From: Paractinoplanes toevensis | Lineage (GTDB): Bacteria > Actinomycetota > Actinomycetes > Mycobacteriales > Micromonosporaceae | Assembly: GCF_018332695.1 (NCBI RefSeq) | Contig: NZ_BOQN01000070.1 | Coordinates: forward strand, 56,398 to 120,397 | DNA: 64,000 bases | Direction: 5' to 3' | In this document: in pieces, positions 16,096 through 25,401 of the stretch | Layout: every line of letters begins with the position of its first letter | How positions within the stretch are numbered: the first letter of the stretch is position 1 | Program-made: the position numbers and the translations under genes | Notes under the pieces: generated by a model | Databases searched by the model: none | Seen by the model: only the letters and a program-made list of their open reading frames with translations | Told to the model about the DNA's origin: nothing

Positions 16096-17252
16096 TCGCC
16101 GACCTGTTGCGCGAGCACGCCCCGGCGGTGCTGGGGGTGCTCGCGCGGCGGTGCGGTTCGTTCGACGACGCCGAGGACGCGGTGCAGGAGGCGCTGCTCG
16201 CCGCGCACCTGCACTGGCCGGTCGACGGCGTGCCGGACAATCCGCGCGGCTGGCTGCTGCAGACCGCCTCGCGCAAGCTGATCGACGCGATCCGCGGCGA
16301 GCAGGCCCGGCGCCGGCGCGAGGAACTGGTGTCCCGGCTGGACCGGCCGGTCGACGCCTACCCGGCCGACGACACCCTCGCCGTGCTGATGATGTGCTGC
16401 CATCCCGATCTGCCGCCGTCGTCGCAGGTCGCGCTCACCCTGCGGGCCGCGGGCGGGCTCACCACCGCGGAGATCGCGGCGGCCTTCCTGGTGCCGGAGG
16501 CGACCATGGCCCAGCGGATCAGCCGGGCCAAACAGAAACTGCGTGGCCGGCCCTTCGGGCCGTCCACCGACCTCACCTCCCTCCGCCGGGTGCTCTACCT
16601 GATCTTCAATGAGGGGTACGCCGTCAGCGCCGGCCGGACGCTGCACCGGGTCGAGCTGTCCGCCGAGGCCATCCGGCTGGCTCGCCGGATCAGTCACGTC
16701 GACGCGGAGAGTGCCGCTCTGCTCGCGCTGATGCTGCTCACCGACGCGCGCCGCCCGGCCCGTACGTCGGTGGACGGTGACCTGATTCCGCTGGAGGAGC
16801 AGGACCGTGCCCTCTGGAACCGGAATTTGATCGTGGAGGGGATCGGCATATTCGATGCCGTGGCCGGGACCGGGACGGTCGGCGAATATCAGCTGCAGGC
16901 GGCGATCGCGGCGCTGCACTGCCGGGCGCCGACCTTCGAGACCACCGACTGGCCGCAGATCGCCGCCCTTTACGGACTTCTCGCGCGGGTCACCGGCAAC
17001 CCGGTCGTATCGCTCAACCGTGCGGTGGCCGTGGCGATGTCCGACGGCCCGGCCGCCGGCCTCGCCCTGCTGGATGATCTCGGCGATCAGCTCGCCGGGA
17101 ACCACCGCCTCGATGCGGTCCGCGCCCATCTGCACGAACAGGCGGGAGATCCATCGACGGCCGCGCGGCTGTACGCTGCCGCGGCGGCCCGAACCAGCAG
17201 CCTGCCCGAGCGGCGGTACCTGACCATGCGGGCCGCGCGATTGCGGCGCTGA
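16092..17252 (+). CDS. ECF42-group RNA polymerase sigma factor with C-terminal extension
   Basis: A 386-residue sigma factor. Region 2 is in the first 75 residues (FDDAEDAVQEALLAAHLHWP and PRGWLLQTASRKLIDAIR), and region 4 follows (LTTAEIAAAFLVPEATMAQR and ISRAKQKLR). The remaining about 220 residues are a helical extension (DUF6596/TPR-like, with LYLIFNEGYAVSAG) found in ECF42 proteins, where it replaces a separate anti-sigma as the regulatory part. The GTG start overlaps the DGPF stop (GTGA), so the pair is co-translated. No anti-sigma gene is nearby, consistent with ECF42 biology. Confidence 0.9.
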   Translation: MIADLLREHAPAVLGVLARRCGSFDDAEDAVQEALLAAHLHWPVDGVPDNPRGWLLQTASRKLIDAIRGEQARRRREELVSRLDRPVDAYPADDTLAVLMMCCHPDLPPSSQVALTLRAAGGLTTAEIAAAFLVPEATMAQRISRAKQKLRGRPFGPSTDLTSLRRVLYLIFNEGYAVSAGRTLHRVELSAEAIRLARRISHVDAESAALLALMLLTDARRPARTSVDGDLIPLEEQDRALWNRNLIVEGIGIFDAVAGTGTVGEYQLQAAIAALHCRAPTFETTDWPQIAALYGLLARVTGNPVVSLNRAVAVAMSDGPAAGLALLDDLGDQLAGNHRLDAVRAHLHEQAGDPSTAARLYAAAAARTSSLPERRYLTMRAARLRR

Positions 17253-17280
17253 GCCGGCGAAACGGGGAGAGCGGGCCGGG

Positions 17281-20238
17281 ATGTACTTCGGGAGCTGGGG
17301 CGCGGTGCGGCGCCGGACGACCCAGGCCGCCCTGCTCACCCTGCTGGCCGCGCTCGCCGCGGCTGCCGCCACCGCCGGCACCTGGTACGGCCTGACCGTC
17401 GCCGCCCGCGCGGCCGGCGCCGAGGTCACCGCCCGGCCCGCCGAGCAGCAGGTGATCACCGTGCACCAGCAGGTGGCGACGAACGGCGACCCGCGGCGGG
17501 CCCTCGACCGGCTCGCCGCCACCACCCGGGGCCTGCTGCCGCTGCCCGGCACCACCCCGATCCTCGGCCTGGCCCAGGACACCTTCTACACCGACCGGCT
17601 GCACGGGTCGGCGCGGTCCGGCATGCCGGTTGCCTACCGCGACGATTTCTGCGCGCACGTGCGGATCACCGGCGCCTGCCCGTCCGCCCCGGGCGCGGTC
17701 GCGATCAGCGCGGACGTCGCGCAACGCGTGGGTCTCCAGACCGGAGACACCTTTGAGGTACGCCCGGACGGCTCCCTCGGCACGCTGCGCCTGAGCGTCT
17801 CCGGGGTGTACGCGGTCACCGGCGCGGACGGCCGCTACTGGACCGATCCGCTGTTCCGGGCGCAGGGCGACCTCGACCCGGCGTTCGCCACCCTGGAGAC
17901 GTTCCGGGAACCGCAGCTCGACCGGCCCACCCTCGCCGTCGCGGTGCCGGTGCCGCTCGAGCTGCTGCGCGGCGACAACAACTACGACCTCAACGGGGTG
18001 CTCAACGCGGCCGAACCCCGGTTCGCCTCCGCCCAGCTCGACCTGGACAACCCGACCGGCGAGCTGTTCGACGCGGTGCTGGCCGACCGTCGTACCGTCA
18101 TCGTCGGGGTTCTGGTGGCGCTCGCCCAGGTGCTGATCCTGGCCTGGTTCGCGCTCGGGCTGGCCGGCCGGCTCACCGGGCGGGACCGGCGGGCCGACGC
18201 CGGGCTGCTCAAGCTGCGCGGCGCCACCGGGGGCGGGCTGCTGCGGCTCGCCGCCGGCCAGCACGTCGTGCCGCTCGTCGTCGGCGCGGTGGCCGGGCTG
18301 CCGGTCGGGATCGCCGCCGCGTGGCTGATCGCCGGGGACCTTCCGGTGCGCGCCGAGTGGTGGCTCGCCCTGCTCGTCTCGGTGGCGGCGATCCTGGTCG
18401 TCGAGCTGATCGGGTTGCTCGTGCTCACCGGGGTGGACGGGATCGCCCAGCGGGCCCCGGTGGTCGCGCTGCTGCAGCGGGTCTCCGGGGCGCGGCGGGA
18501 CTGGCGGTCCCGGTTCGTCGACGTGTTCTTCGTCCTGCTCGCCGCCGGTGCGGTCTACCAGGCGCGCACCGGCGGGCCGGAGAGCGGGCTCGGCGTCGCG
18601 GCGCCCGGGCTGGTCGCGCTCGCGGTCGGGCTGCTGCTGGCCCGGTTCCTGCGCTGGGTCGCCGACCGGATCGGCGGGGCGGCGGTGCGGGCGGGACGGC
18701 TGCGGCTGGGGCTCACCGCCGTACAGGTGTCCCGGCAGCCCGGCACCGACCGGGTCTTCGCCCTGCTCGTCGTGGCCGTCGCCCTGCTCGCGCTGACCAC
18801 CGGCGGCCTGGCCGCCGGGCGGGCGGAGCGCGCCGCACGCGCCGACGTCGAACTCGGCGCGGCCCGGGTCCTCACCGTCCGCGCGGCGTCGCGGACCGCC
18901 CTCGAGTACGCCGTCCGGCGGGCCGACCCGGGCGGGAAACAGGCGATGGCCGTGGTCGTCGACACCGCCGCCGCGCCACCGGTGCTCGCGGTCGACAGCT
19001 CGCGGCTGGCCGCGGTGGCCCGGTGGCGGCCCGCCTACGGTCCGGTGGAGGCGCTGGCCTCGGCCGTCGCGGCGGCCCGGCTGCCGTCCGCGGCGCCACT
19101 GATCACCGGTTCGACGCTCGCCGTCGACCTGGTCCGGGACGCCCGCGGGCCGGCGCTGCTCGGAGCGATCCTGCAGCACGAGGGGACCGGGGACGGGTTC
19201 CGGGTGGAGCTGCGGGGACTGCGGGCCGGAGCGCAGACCGCGACCGTCGCCGTGCCGTCGTGCGCTGTCGCTCCCGGTTGCCGCCTGGTCGGGTGGCAGC
19301 TCTTCCCGGCCGGCGGCGGGTTGACCATCCGCTCGGTCGGGCAGCGGTCCCCGGCCGCGACGGTGCTGGACACCACCGCGGTCGCCGACGTCGGCCGCTG
19401 GCGGGCCGGATTCACCGGAACCGTGGCCCGGCTCTCCACGTCGGCGGGTGGCCTCGCGCTGCGGGCCGCCGGCAACGAGGGCACCGAGGTCTACGCGGTC
19501 GACGCTCCGCTGCCGGTGCCGATCGTCCTCGCCGGCGGACGGCCCGACCGGTGGCGGTTCGACGACGCCATGTCCGGGCGCTTCGGCGGGGTCACCACCC
19601 CGGTCCGGGTCGTCGCCACCGCTGCGGTGCTCCCGGTGCTCGGGCGGGACGGAATGCTCACCGACCTCGACGCCGCCCGCCGGGTGGCCGGGGACGCCGA
19701 CCTCGGCGGAACCTTCCAGGTCTGGCTGGCCGACGGTGCCCCGGCGTCGCTGGTCGACGCGCTGCGCGACAACGGGCTCGCCGTACTCTCCGATCGGACC
19801 GCCGCGGCCCGGGGCACCGCCCTCGCCGCCGAAGGCCGGGTGATCACCTCGTCGTTCGGCCTGTTCGCGGCCGGCCTGGCGCTGGTCGTCGCGGCCGCGA
19901 TGATCGGTGTGGTCGCCGCCGCCGAACGCGAACCGCAACTGGCCATGCTCCGCGCCCTGCGCACCCAGGGCCTCGACCCGGGCCGGGCCCTCACCGCCGG
20001 CTACGCGGGCACCGCCGCCCTCGTCGTCACCGGCGTCGCCGCCGGGCTGCTCGCCGCCCTGATCGCCCGGCCGGTCGCCGCCGTCACCGCGCCGCCGTTC
20101 CCCGACGGATGGCGGGTGATACCGCCGCCCGGCGTCCTCGGCGGGCCGGTGCTCGCCGCCGCCGCCGGCATCGGGCTCGTCGTCTTCGGGATCGCCGGCT
20201 GGCTGTCCGTGCGCGGCCTGCGCCGAGGTGCCCGGTGA
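17281..20238 (+). CDS. FtsX-like ABC transporter permease, large duplicated type
   Basis: A 985-residue membrane protein with an N-terminal transmembrane helix (about 17-40), a large extracytoplasmic segment, a first FtsX-type helix bundle near 270-470, a second large external segment and a final bundle (about 855-975, with the EREPQLAMLRALRTQGL inner loop). This is the layout of actinobacterial FtsX/MacB-family permeases of about 1000 residues. Its stop overlaps the start of a second similar permease (GTGA). No ATPase gene adjoins the pair, so the energising subunit must be encoded elsewhere. It begins 28 bases after the ECF42 sigma gene and could be co-transcribed with it. Confidence 0.83.
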   Translation: MYFGSWGAVRRRTTQAALLTLLAALAAAAATAGTWYGLTVAARAAGAEVTARPAEQQVITVHQQVATNGDPRRALDRLAATTRGLLPLPGTTPILGLAQDTFYTDRLHGSARSGMPVAYRDDFCAHVRITGACPSAPGAVAISADVAQRVGLQTGDTFEVRPDGSLGTLRLSVSGVYAVTGADGRYWTDPLFRAQGDLDPAFATLETFREPQLDRPTLAVAVPVPLELLRGDNNYDLNGVLNAAEPRFASAQLDLDNPTGELFDAVLADRRTVIVGVLVALAQVLILAWFALGLAGRLTGRDRRADAGLLKLRGATGGGLLRLAAGQHVVPLVVGAVAGLPVGIAAAWLIAGDLPVRAEWWLALLVSVAAILVVELIGLLVLTGVDGIAQRAPVVALLQRVSGARRDWRSRFVDVFFVLLAAGAVYQARTGGPESGLGVAAPGLVALAVGLLLARFLRWVADRIGGAAVRAGRLRLGLTAVQVSRQPGTDRVFALLVVAVALLALTTGGLAAGRAERAARADVELGAARVLTVRAASRTALEYAVRRADPGGKQAMAVVVDTAAAPPVLAVDSSRLAAVARWRPAYGPVEALASAVAAARLPSAAPLITGSTLAVDLVRDARGPALLGAILQHEGTGDGFRVELRGLRAGAQTATVAVPSCAVAPGCRLVGWQLFPAGGGLTIRSVGQRSPAATVLDTTAVADVGRWRAGFTGTVARLSTSAGGLALRAAGNEGTEVYAVDAPLPVPIVLAGGRPDRWRFDDAMSGRFGGVTTPVRVVATAAVLPVLGRDGMLTDLDAARRVAGDADLGGTFQVWLADGAPASLVDALRDNGLAVLSDRTAAARGTALAAEGRVITSSFGLFAAGLALVVAAAMIGVVAAAEREPQLAMLRALRTQGLDPGRALTAGYAGTAALVVTGVAAGLLAALIARPVAAVTAPPFPDGWRVIPPPGVLGGPVLAAAAGIGLVVFGIAGWLSVRGLRRGAR

Positions 20239-23231
20239 TCGCCCTCGTCCTCGCCATGGTGTGGACCCGCCGCGGCCAGGCCATCACCCTCGCCCTGCTC
20301 ACCATGTTCGGCGTCGCCGCGGCCGTGGCCGCACCCGCCTACCTGCGGGCCGCCGACCGGGCCGTCGCCGACGAGCAGGTCAGCACCGCCGACGCCGGCT
20401 CCCGCAGCCTCACCCTGATCGCCCGGCAGCACGACCCGCGGCCCGGCAAGGCCAACCCGGACGCGGTGAAGGCCGACGTCAAACTCACCGAGACCGGATC
20501 GTCACTCGCGGGCATCCCCGGCTTCGACTACGTCTACGCCGCCGAGTACGCCACGCTCGGCATCGAACCCACCGACAAGATCCGCACCCGGTTCGTCTAC
20601 CGCCAGGACGTCTGCGCCCACCTCCGGATGATCGCCGGGCGCTGCGTCCTCGGCGAGTCCGACATCATGATCGGTCCGGAGACGGCGGCGCGCGCGAAGC
20701 TCACCCCCGGTTCCACGCTGACGCTGACGTACGCGTTCTACAACTCCGACCCGGCGGTCGCGGCCTTCATCCCGGACGGCGCTCCGAAACGCTTCCTGAT
20801 CACCGGCATCTACGAACCGGGCGACCCGGCCGACGCCTACTGGGGACGGCACAACTACTTCGGCCCCGACACCGGCGGGCGGGCCGGCGAGCCGGCCTTC
20901 GTCACGTACGCCTCGGTCGGGGCCATGGACCACGGCGCCATCGAACTCAGCCTGGACGGCGGTGCCGCACCCGGCGCGCTCACCGTCGACCGGCTGCCGG
21001 CCGTGCGCGAGGGGCTCGCCCGCGTCCAGGCCCGGGCCACCGCCCTCGGCGCCGGCATCGAGGTCGACACCGGGATCCCGGCGCTGCTCGCGCGGATCGA
21101 CGACGAGCGGTCGGCCGCCCACCGCATCGTGCCGGTCCTGGCCGTCTGCCTGGTGCTGCTCGCCTGCCTCACCATCTTCCTGGCCGTCGGGTACGGCACC
21201 GAAGGCCGCCGCCCCGAACTCGCCGTCGTCGCACTCCGGGGCGCACGGTGGGGCCAGCGGTGGTGGCTCGCCACCGGCGAGAACCTGGTCGCCATCCTGC
21301 TCGGCACCGGGTTGGGGTGCGTCGCCGGGCAACTGCTGGTCGACGCGTTCGCCGCCTGGCGGTTTCCCGGACTCGGCGCCGACCCCGGACCGGCCGCCCT
21401 GCGGTGGGCGCCGTTCGCCGCGGCCGCCGCGGTGGTCACCGCCCTGCTCGCCGAGCGCCGGCAGCTCGGCCGGCCGGTCGCCGAACTGCTCCGGCGAGTG
21501 CCACCGGCCCAGCGTGCCGCCTCCGCCATCGCGGCCGAGGCGGTCGTCGTTCTGCTGGCCGCCGTCGCCGTTTTTCAGCTCTTCGTCAGCGACGGCGGGC
21601 TGGACGGGGTCGGCACGCTAGCCACCGGGCTGGTTCTGGTCGCCGCGGCCCTGATCGCTGCCCGGCTTCTGCTGCCCTGGGCCACCGTCTTCGCCCGCCG
21701 TCAGCTCCGCGACGGCCGGCTCGCCGCCGCTGTCGCCGCCTTCCAACTGTCCCGGCGGCCCGGCGGGACCCGGCTGTTCGCGCTGCTCACCGCGTCGGTC
21801 GCGGTGGTGGGATATGCGACCTGCGCCGTCGACGTCGGAGCTCGTGGCCGGGAGGTCCAGGCCGGCCTCGGCACCGGGGCCGCCCGGGTGGTCGCGGTGG
21901 GGCCGCTCAGCCGGCAGGGCCTCCTCGCGGCGGTCCGGGGCGTCGACCCGTCCGGGACGTTCGCGATGGCCGCCGTCCGGTTGCCCGCCACCAAGGGCCA
22001 GCCGCCCGTCCTCGCCGTCGACACCGCCGGGCTGGACTCGGTCGCCGCGTGGGGTGGCCACCCGCCCGACCTGCGCGCCCTGCGCCCGGCGACCGGCGAG
22101 CCGGTGATTCTGCGCGGCTCACGGCTCAGCCTCGACATGACCAGCACCGGACTCACCGTCGGCAAGCCGCTGCTGGCCACCGTGGTGCTGGCGCCGGTCG
22201 GCGGGCCGGCCGACAGCACGGTCGAACTCGGGGAGCTCCGGCCGGGGCGGCACGCCTACGCCTTCGCGGCGGCGGCCTGTGCGTCGGGGTGCCGGTTGAA
22301 GGCACTGCAGATCGGTGGGCGGCAAGGGTCGCTCGACCTGACCGGGCAGATCACCGTGCACGCCATGACGGGGGTGTCGCCGGGTCTGTTCGCCTCGGCG
22401 TCCGGGTGGCGGGTCACCGTCGGCGGCCGGCTGTCCGCCGGTGGTGCGGGGCTGCAGGTCGCGGTCACCTCGCTGAACGGCATTTCCAGCGGCCTGTTCG
22501 TCCAGCCCGCTGATGTTCCGTTGCCGTTGCCGGTGGCTGTTGCCGGAGACGTGGCCCAGCCCTCGGTGCCGGGCTTCGACGGTCGTGCCCTGCCGGTCGC
22601 CGCGGTGGCCCGGATTCCGGCTGTTCCCGGGCTCGGGTTGCCGGCTGTTCTGGCTGATCTGGACTATGCCGACCGGGCCGCCACCGATTCCATGCCCGTT
22701 TCCTCCGCCCAGGTGTGGCTGTCCTCGTCGGCGCCGGCCGATGTCCTGGATCGGTTGCGGGGGCGGGGATTGGTGGTCATCTCGGATACCGGGGCCGGGC
22801 AGGTCCGTGCTCGGCTGGATCGGCAAGGGCCGGCGCTCGCCCTGTGGTTCTATGTGATCGTCGCTGGGCTGGCGGTGGCGCTTGCCGCTGGTGCGTTGAT
22901 CCTGGCGGCGGCCGTTGATCGGGGGCGGCGCGTGGAGGATCTCACGGCGCTGCGGGGGCAAGGGTTGGCTCGGGTGGCCGTTCGCCGGGCCACTCTCTGG
23001 ACCTATCCCGTGCTGGTGGGGGCCGCGGTTGTGGCGGGGATGGCTATCGCGCTTCTCGGGTGGTGGTTGACGGGGTGGGCGTTGCCGCTTGCCGGGCTTG
23101 ATCCGCCGGCTCTGCCGTTGCCGTCGTTTCCTCGGGTCTGGACGCTGGCTGTTGCCGGTGGTGGGGTGTTTGTCGTGCTTGCGGGGGTTGCCGTGCTGGC
23201 CGGGCGGCGGACTCTTCGGGCTGTTCGGTGA
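20235..23231 (+). CDS. Second FtsX-like ABC transporter permease
   Basis: This 998-residue permease begins VIALVLAMVWTRRGQAITLALL at a GTG that overlaps the previous stop. It has a TM helix near residues 15-35, an external domain with paired cysteines (DVCAHL and GRCVLG), a central FtsX bundle around 285-480, another external domain and a C-terminal bundle ending at the basic tail RRTLRAVR. It resembles its upstream neighbour in plan, so the two probably form a heterodimer. The last about 700 bases use noticeably more T-ending codons than the rest of the gene. A short GGGGC/GCCCC stem at 23239-23251 follows the stop. Confidence 0.83.
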   Translation: MIALVLAMVWTRRGQAITLALLTMFGVAAAVAAPAYLRAADRAVADEQVSTADAGSRSLTLIARQHDPRPGKANPDAVKADVKLTETGSSLAGIPGFDYVYAAEYATLGIEPTDKIRTRFVYRQDVCAHLRMIAGRCVLGESDIMIGPETAARAKLTPGSTLTLTYAFYNSDPAVAAFIPDGAPKRFLITGIYEPGDPADAYWGRHNYFGPDTGGRAGEPAFVTYASVGAMDHGAIELSLDGGAAPGALTVDRLPAVREGLARVQARATALGAGIEVDTGIPALLARIDDERSAAHRIVPVLAVCLVLLACLTIFLAVGYGTEGRRPELAVVALRGARWGQRWWLATGENLVAILLGTGLGCVAGQLLVDAFAAWRFPGLGADPGPAALRWAPFAAAAAVVTALLAERRQLGRPVAELLRRVPPAQRAASAIAAEAVVVLLAAVAVFQLFVSDGGLDGVGTLATGLVLVAAALIAARLLLPWATVFARRQLRDGRLAAAVAAFQLSRRPGGTRLFALLTASVAVVGYATCAVDVGARGREVQAGLGTGAARVVAVGPLSRQGLLAAVRGVDPSGTFAMAAVRLPATKGQPPVLAVDTAGLDSVAAWGGHPPDLRALRPATGEPVILRGSRLSLDMTSTGLTVGKPLLATVVLAPVGGPADSTVELGELRPGRHAYAFAAAACASGCRLKALQIGGRQGSLDLTGQITVHAMTGVSPGLFASASGWRVTVGGRLSAGGAGLQVAVTSLNGISSGLFVQPADVPLPLPVAVAGDVAQPSVPGFDGRALPVAAVARIPAVPGLGLPAVLADLDYADRAATDSMPVSSAQVWLSSSAPADVLDRLRGRGLVVISDTGAGQVRARLDRQGPALALWFYVIVAGLAVALAAGALILAAAVDRGRRVEDLTALRGQGLARVAVRRATLWTYPVLVGAAVVAGMAIALLGWWLTGWALPLAGLDPPALPLPSFPRVWTLAVAGGGVFVVLAGVAVLAGRRTLRAVR

Positions 23232-23376
23232 GGGTCTCTTCGGGGCTCCGCCCCATACCCCGGCCACGCGCTGCGGAGATCGGCTCTTAGCACGGTGGGT
23301 GGGGTTTCGGGAGCCTGGGAAACGTGAAGGTGGTGGGGAAGGATGGGCTCGCGTGTTGGTCTAGAGGGGAGTTGCC

Positions 23377-24246
23377 GTGGCTGAGGTTCGCGCCAACGGG
23401 GTCGACATCTGGTATGAGACCGTCGGTTCTCCGGGGGATCCCGCGCTGCTCCTCGTGATGGGGCTCGGTGCGCAGCTGATCGACTGGCCTGCGGGGTTTG
23501 TCGAGCAGCTTGCCTCGCGCGGCTTCTACGTCGTGCTGTTCGACAACCGGGATTCGGGGCTGTCCTCGGGGTTCGACGAGGTCGGGCTCCCGGACGTGCC
23601 GGGAATTCTGGCGGGGGACCGGTCCACCGTGGCCTACCTTCTCTCCGACCTGGCCGCGGACGCCGCCGGGCTGCTCAAGGAGCTCGGGATCGCGCGGGCG
23701 CACGTCGTGGGGGCCTCGATGGGTGGGATGGTCGCGCAGCAGCTCACGCTCGATCATCCGGAGATGGTTGCCAGCCTGACGTCGATCATGTCGACCACGG
23801 GGGCGCGCGGGGTGGGGCGCCCTACCGACGCGGCGGCCGCGGTGCTGATCCGGCCGCCGGCCGCGGATCGGGCGGAGGCGGTCGCCAACGCGGTGGCGGG
23901 GGCCCGGGTCGTCGGGTCGCCCGGTTATCCGGCTCCGCAGGCCGAGCTCGAACGGCGGGCCGCCGCCAAGTACGACCGGGGATACCGGCCGCAGGGGACG
24001 CTCCGGCAGTACGCGGCGATCATCGCGTCGCCGGACCGGACGCCGGGACTGCGCGAGGTCACCGCGCCCACGCTGGTGATCCATGGCGCCGACGATCCGC
24101 TGATTCCGGTCGACGGCGGGGAGGCCACGGCGGCGGCCGTTCCGGGGGCCGAGCTTCTCGTCCTCCCGGGGATGGGGCATGACCTGCCGGTTCAGCTCTG
24201 GGGGCAGATCGTCGACGCGGTCGTGGCCAACGCCCGCCGCGCCTGA
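23377..24246 (+). CDS. Alpha/beta hydrolase
   Basis: A 289-residue alpha/beta-hydrolase with a complete triad: nucleophile in GASMGGM (S114), acid in HGADDPLIP (D239) and base in GMGHDLP (H268). The oxyanion segment LLVMGLGAQ replaces the common HGxP. The pattern fits the TAP/AclR-like esterase and methylesterase group that often acts on polyketide or aromatic esters. The GTG start at 23377 has GAGGGGAG just upstream. It stands alone between the permease pair and the convergent flavin reductase, and its substrate cannot be read from context. Confidence 0.87.
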   Translation: MAEVRANGVDIWYETVGSPGDPALLLVMGLGAQLIDWPAGFVEQLASRGFYVVLFDNRDSGLSSGFDEVGLPDVPGILAGDRSTVAYLLSDLAADAAGLLKELGIARAHVVGASMGGMVAQQLTLDHPEMVASLTSIMSTTGARGVGRPTDAAAAVLIRPPAADRAEAVANAVAGARVVGSPGYPAPQAELERRAAAKYDRGYRPQGTLRQYAAIIASPDRTPGLREVTAPTLVIHGADDPLIPVDGGEATAAAVPGAELLVLPGMGHDLPVQLWGQIVDAVVANARRA

Positions 24247-24268
24247 GACGCGGCGGGGGGCCTTCGCA

Positions 24269-24835
24269 TCAGCCGCGCAGCGGCTTCAGGGCCTCGGCCA
24301 CCTTGGCCAACTCGGTGAGCATCGCCTGGGCGGCCTGTTCGGTGGTCTCGCTGGGGTCGAACTTGCCGTCGACGATCTGGTTCGTCACGAACGGGATGTT
24401 CACCGCCTGGGCGATCATGAAGATGTTCAGGGCGTAGGTGACGCCGTGCACGGCCACCGCGGAGCGGGTGCCGGCCGAGACGCCGCCGTAGCTGACGACG
24501 CTGGCGGCCTTGTAGCGCCACTCGTTGTGCAGGTAGTCGAGCGCGTTCTTCAGCGGCGCGCTCAGCCCGAAGTTGTACTCGGGGATCACGAAGACGAACG
24601 CGTCGGCGGCGGCGACCTTCTCGGCCCAGCGCTTGGTGTGGTCGTGCTGGTAGTTCGACAGGCGCGGGTGGTGCGGCTCGTCCATCAGCGGCAGGTTCTC
24701 CTCGGCCAGGTCGGCCACGGTCACCTGGAAACCGCCGTGGGCCTTCGCGGCATCGACGAACCACTGCGACACGGGCAGGCCGTTGCGGCCGGGCCGGGTG
24801 CTTGCGACTACGACCAGCAGATTCAGATCACTCAC
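24269..24835 (-). CDS. NADPH-dependent FMN reductase
   Basis: A 188-residue flavodoxin-like protein. It has the FMN phosphate loop VVASTRPGRNG near the N-terminus and the PEYNFGLSAPLKNALDYL segment that packs on the isoalloxazine, both typical of the NADPH-dependent FMN reductase / quinone reductase family. It begins with GTG at 24835. A 7-bp inverted repeat lies 25 bases upstream, suggesting local control, perhaps redox-linked. It is divergent from an ArsR gene with a 218-base spacer that could regulate both. Confidence 0.88.
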   Translation of the reverse strand: MSDLNLLVVVASTRPGRNGLPVSQWFVDAAKAHGGFQVTVADLAEENLPLMDEPHHPRLSNYQHDHTKRWAEKVAAADAFVFVIPEYNFGLSAPLKNALDYLHNEWRYKAASVVSYGGVSAGTRSAVAVHGVTYALNIFMIAQAVNIPFVTNQIVDGKFDPSETTEQAAQAMLTELAKVAEALKPLRG

Positions 24836-24859
24836 CGGGCGGTTCCGTTCCTCGAAGAA

Positions 24860-24880
24860 GTTGTTGACGCAAGCAACAAC
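24860..24880. promoter_or_regulatory. Inverted repeat upstream of the FMN reductase
   Basis: GTTGTTG (24860-24866) and CAACAAC (24874-24880) form a perfect 7-bp inverted repeat with a 7-base spacer, 25 bases before the reductase start. It is a likely operator, but no cognate regulator is identified. Confidence 0.4.
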
Positions 24881-25020
24881 CCTACCCGGGTGCCGGTGGG
24901 GCCCCTGGGGGCGGAGGGGTCATCAGGTGTCAGGGCGCACGGGAGTCGGAGGAGGCCACGGCCGAGCTGGCCCGGATGTCGGCCGAGCTGACGAGTCTCG
25001 TCTCCACATTTAGGTACTGA

Positions 25021-25030
25021 CTTATATAAG
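25021..25030. promoter_or_regulatory. Palindrome upstream of the ArsR gene
   Basis: CTTATATAAG is a perfect 10-bp AT-rich palindrome inside the longer dyad GACT-N11-AGTC, 23 bases before the ArsR start. In such GC-rich DNA it stands out and may be the -10 region overlapped by an autoregulatory ArsR site. Confidence 0.45.
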
Positions 25031-25053
25031 CAAAGTCTGATAGTGTACGGCCC

Positions 25054-25398
25054 GTGCACGCGTTCGACGTCCTCGGCGACCCCGTCCGCCGGCGCATCCT
25101 GGAGCTGCTCGCCGACGGCGAGCAGTCCTCCGGCGAGGTCACCGAGGTCATCCGGGCCGAGTTCGGCATCTCCCAGCCGGCCGTCTCGCAACACCTGAAG
25201 GTGCTGCGCGAGAACGGCTTCGCCACCGTGCGCCCCGACGGCGCCCGCCGCCTCTACGCGGTCGACGACACCGCACTGCGCGAGGCCGACGCCTGGCTGG
25301 GCCGGTTCCGCCGGTTCTGGACGCCGCACCTCGCCGCCATGGCCACCGAGGTGGCCCGTGGCAAACGCCAACGACGCCTTGCCGATGAGGGGAACTGA
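25054..25398 (+). CDS. ArsR-family transcriptional repressor
   Basis: A 114-residue winged-helix protein starting with GTG: FDVLGDPVRRRILELLADGE is helix 1-2, and ISQPAVSQHLKVLRENGFATV is the recognition helix and wing entry. It lacks the CxC metal motif of ArsR sensu stricto, matching the metal-independent subfamily paired with SRPBCC/AHSA1 proteins. Such a gene follows 3 bases downstream, so the two form an operon. The AT-rich palindrome just upstream may be its own operator. Confidence 0.9.
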   Translation: MHAFDVLGDPVRRRILELLADGEQSSGEVTEVIRAEFGISQPAVSQHLKVLRENGFATVRPDGARRLYAVDDTALREADAWLGRFRRFWTPHLAAMATEVARGKRQRRLADEGN

Positions 25399-25401
25399 CC
25401 C

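Noticed and set aside
17014..19938. A 974-codon minus-strand open frame opposite the first permease
   Set aside because: Antisense to a clear FtsX-type permease; its composition is that of a GC-rich mirror frame.
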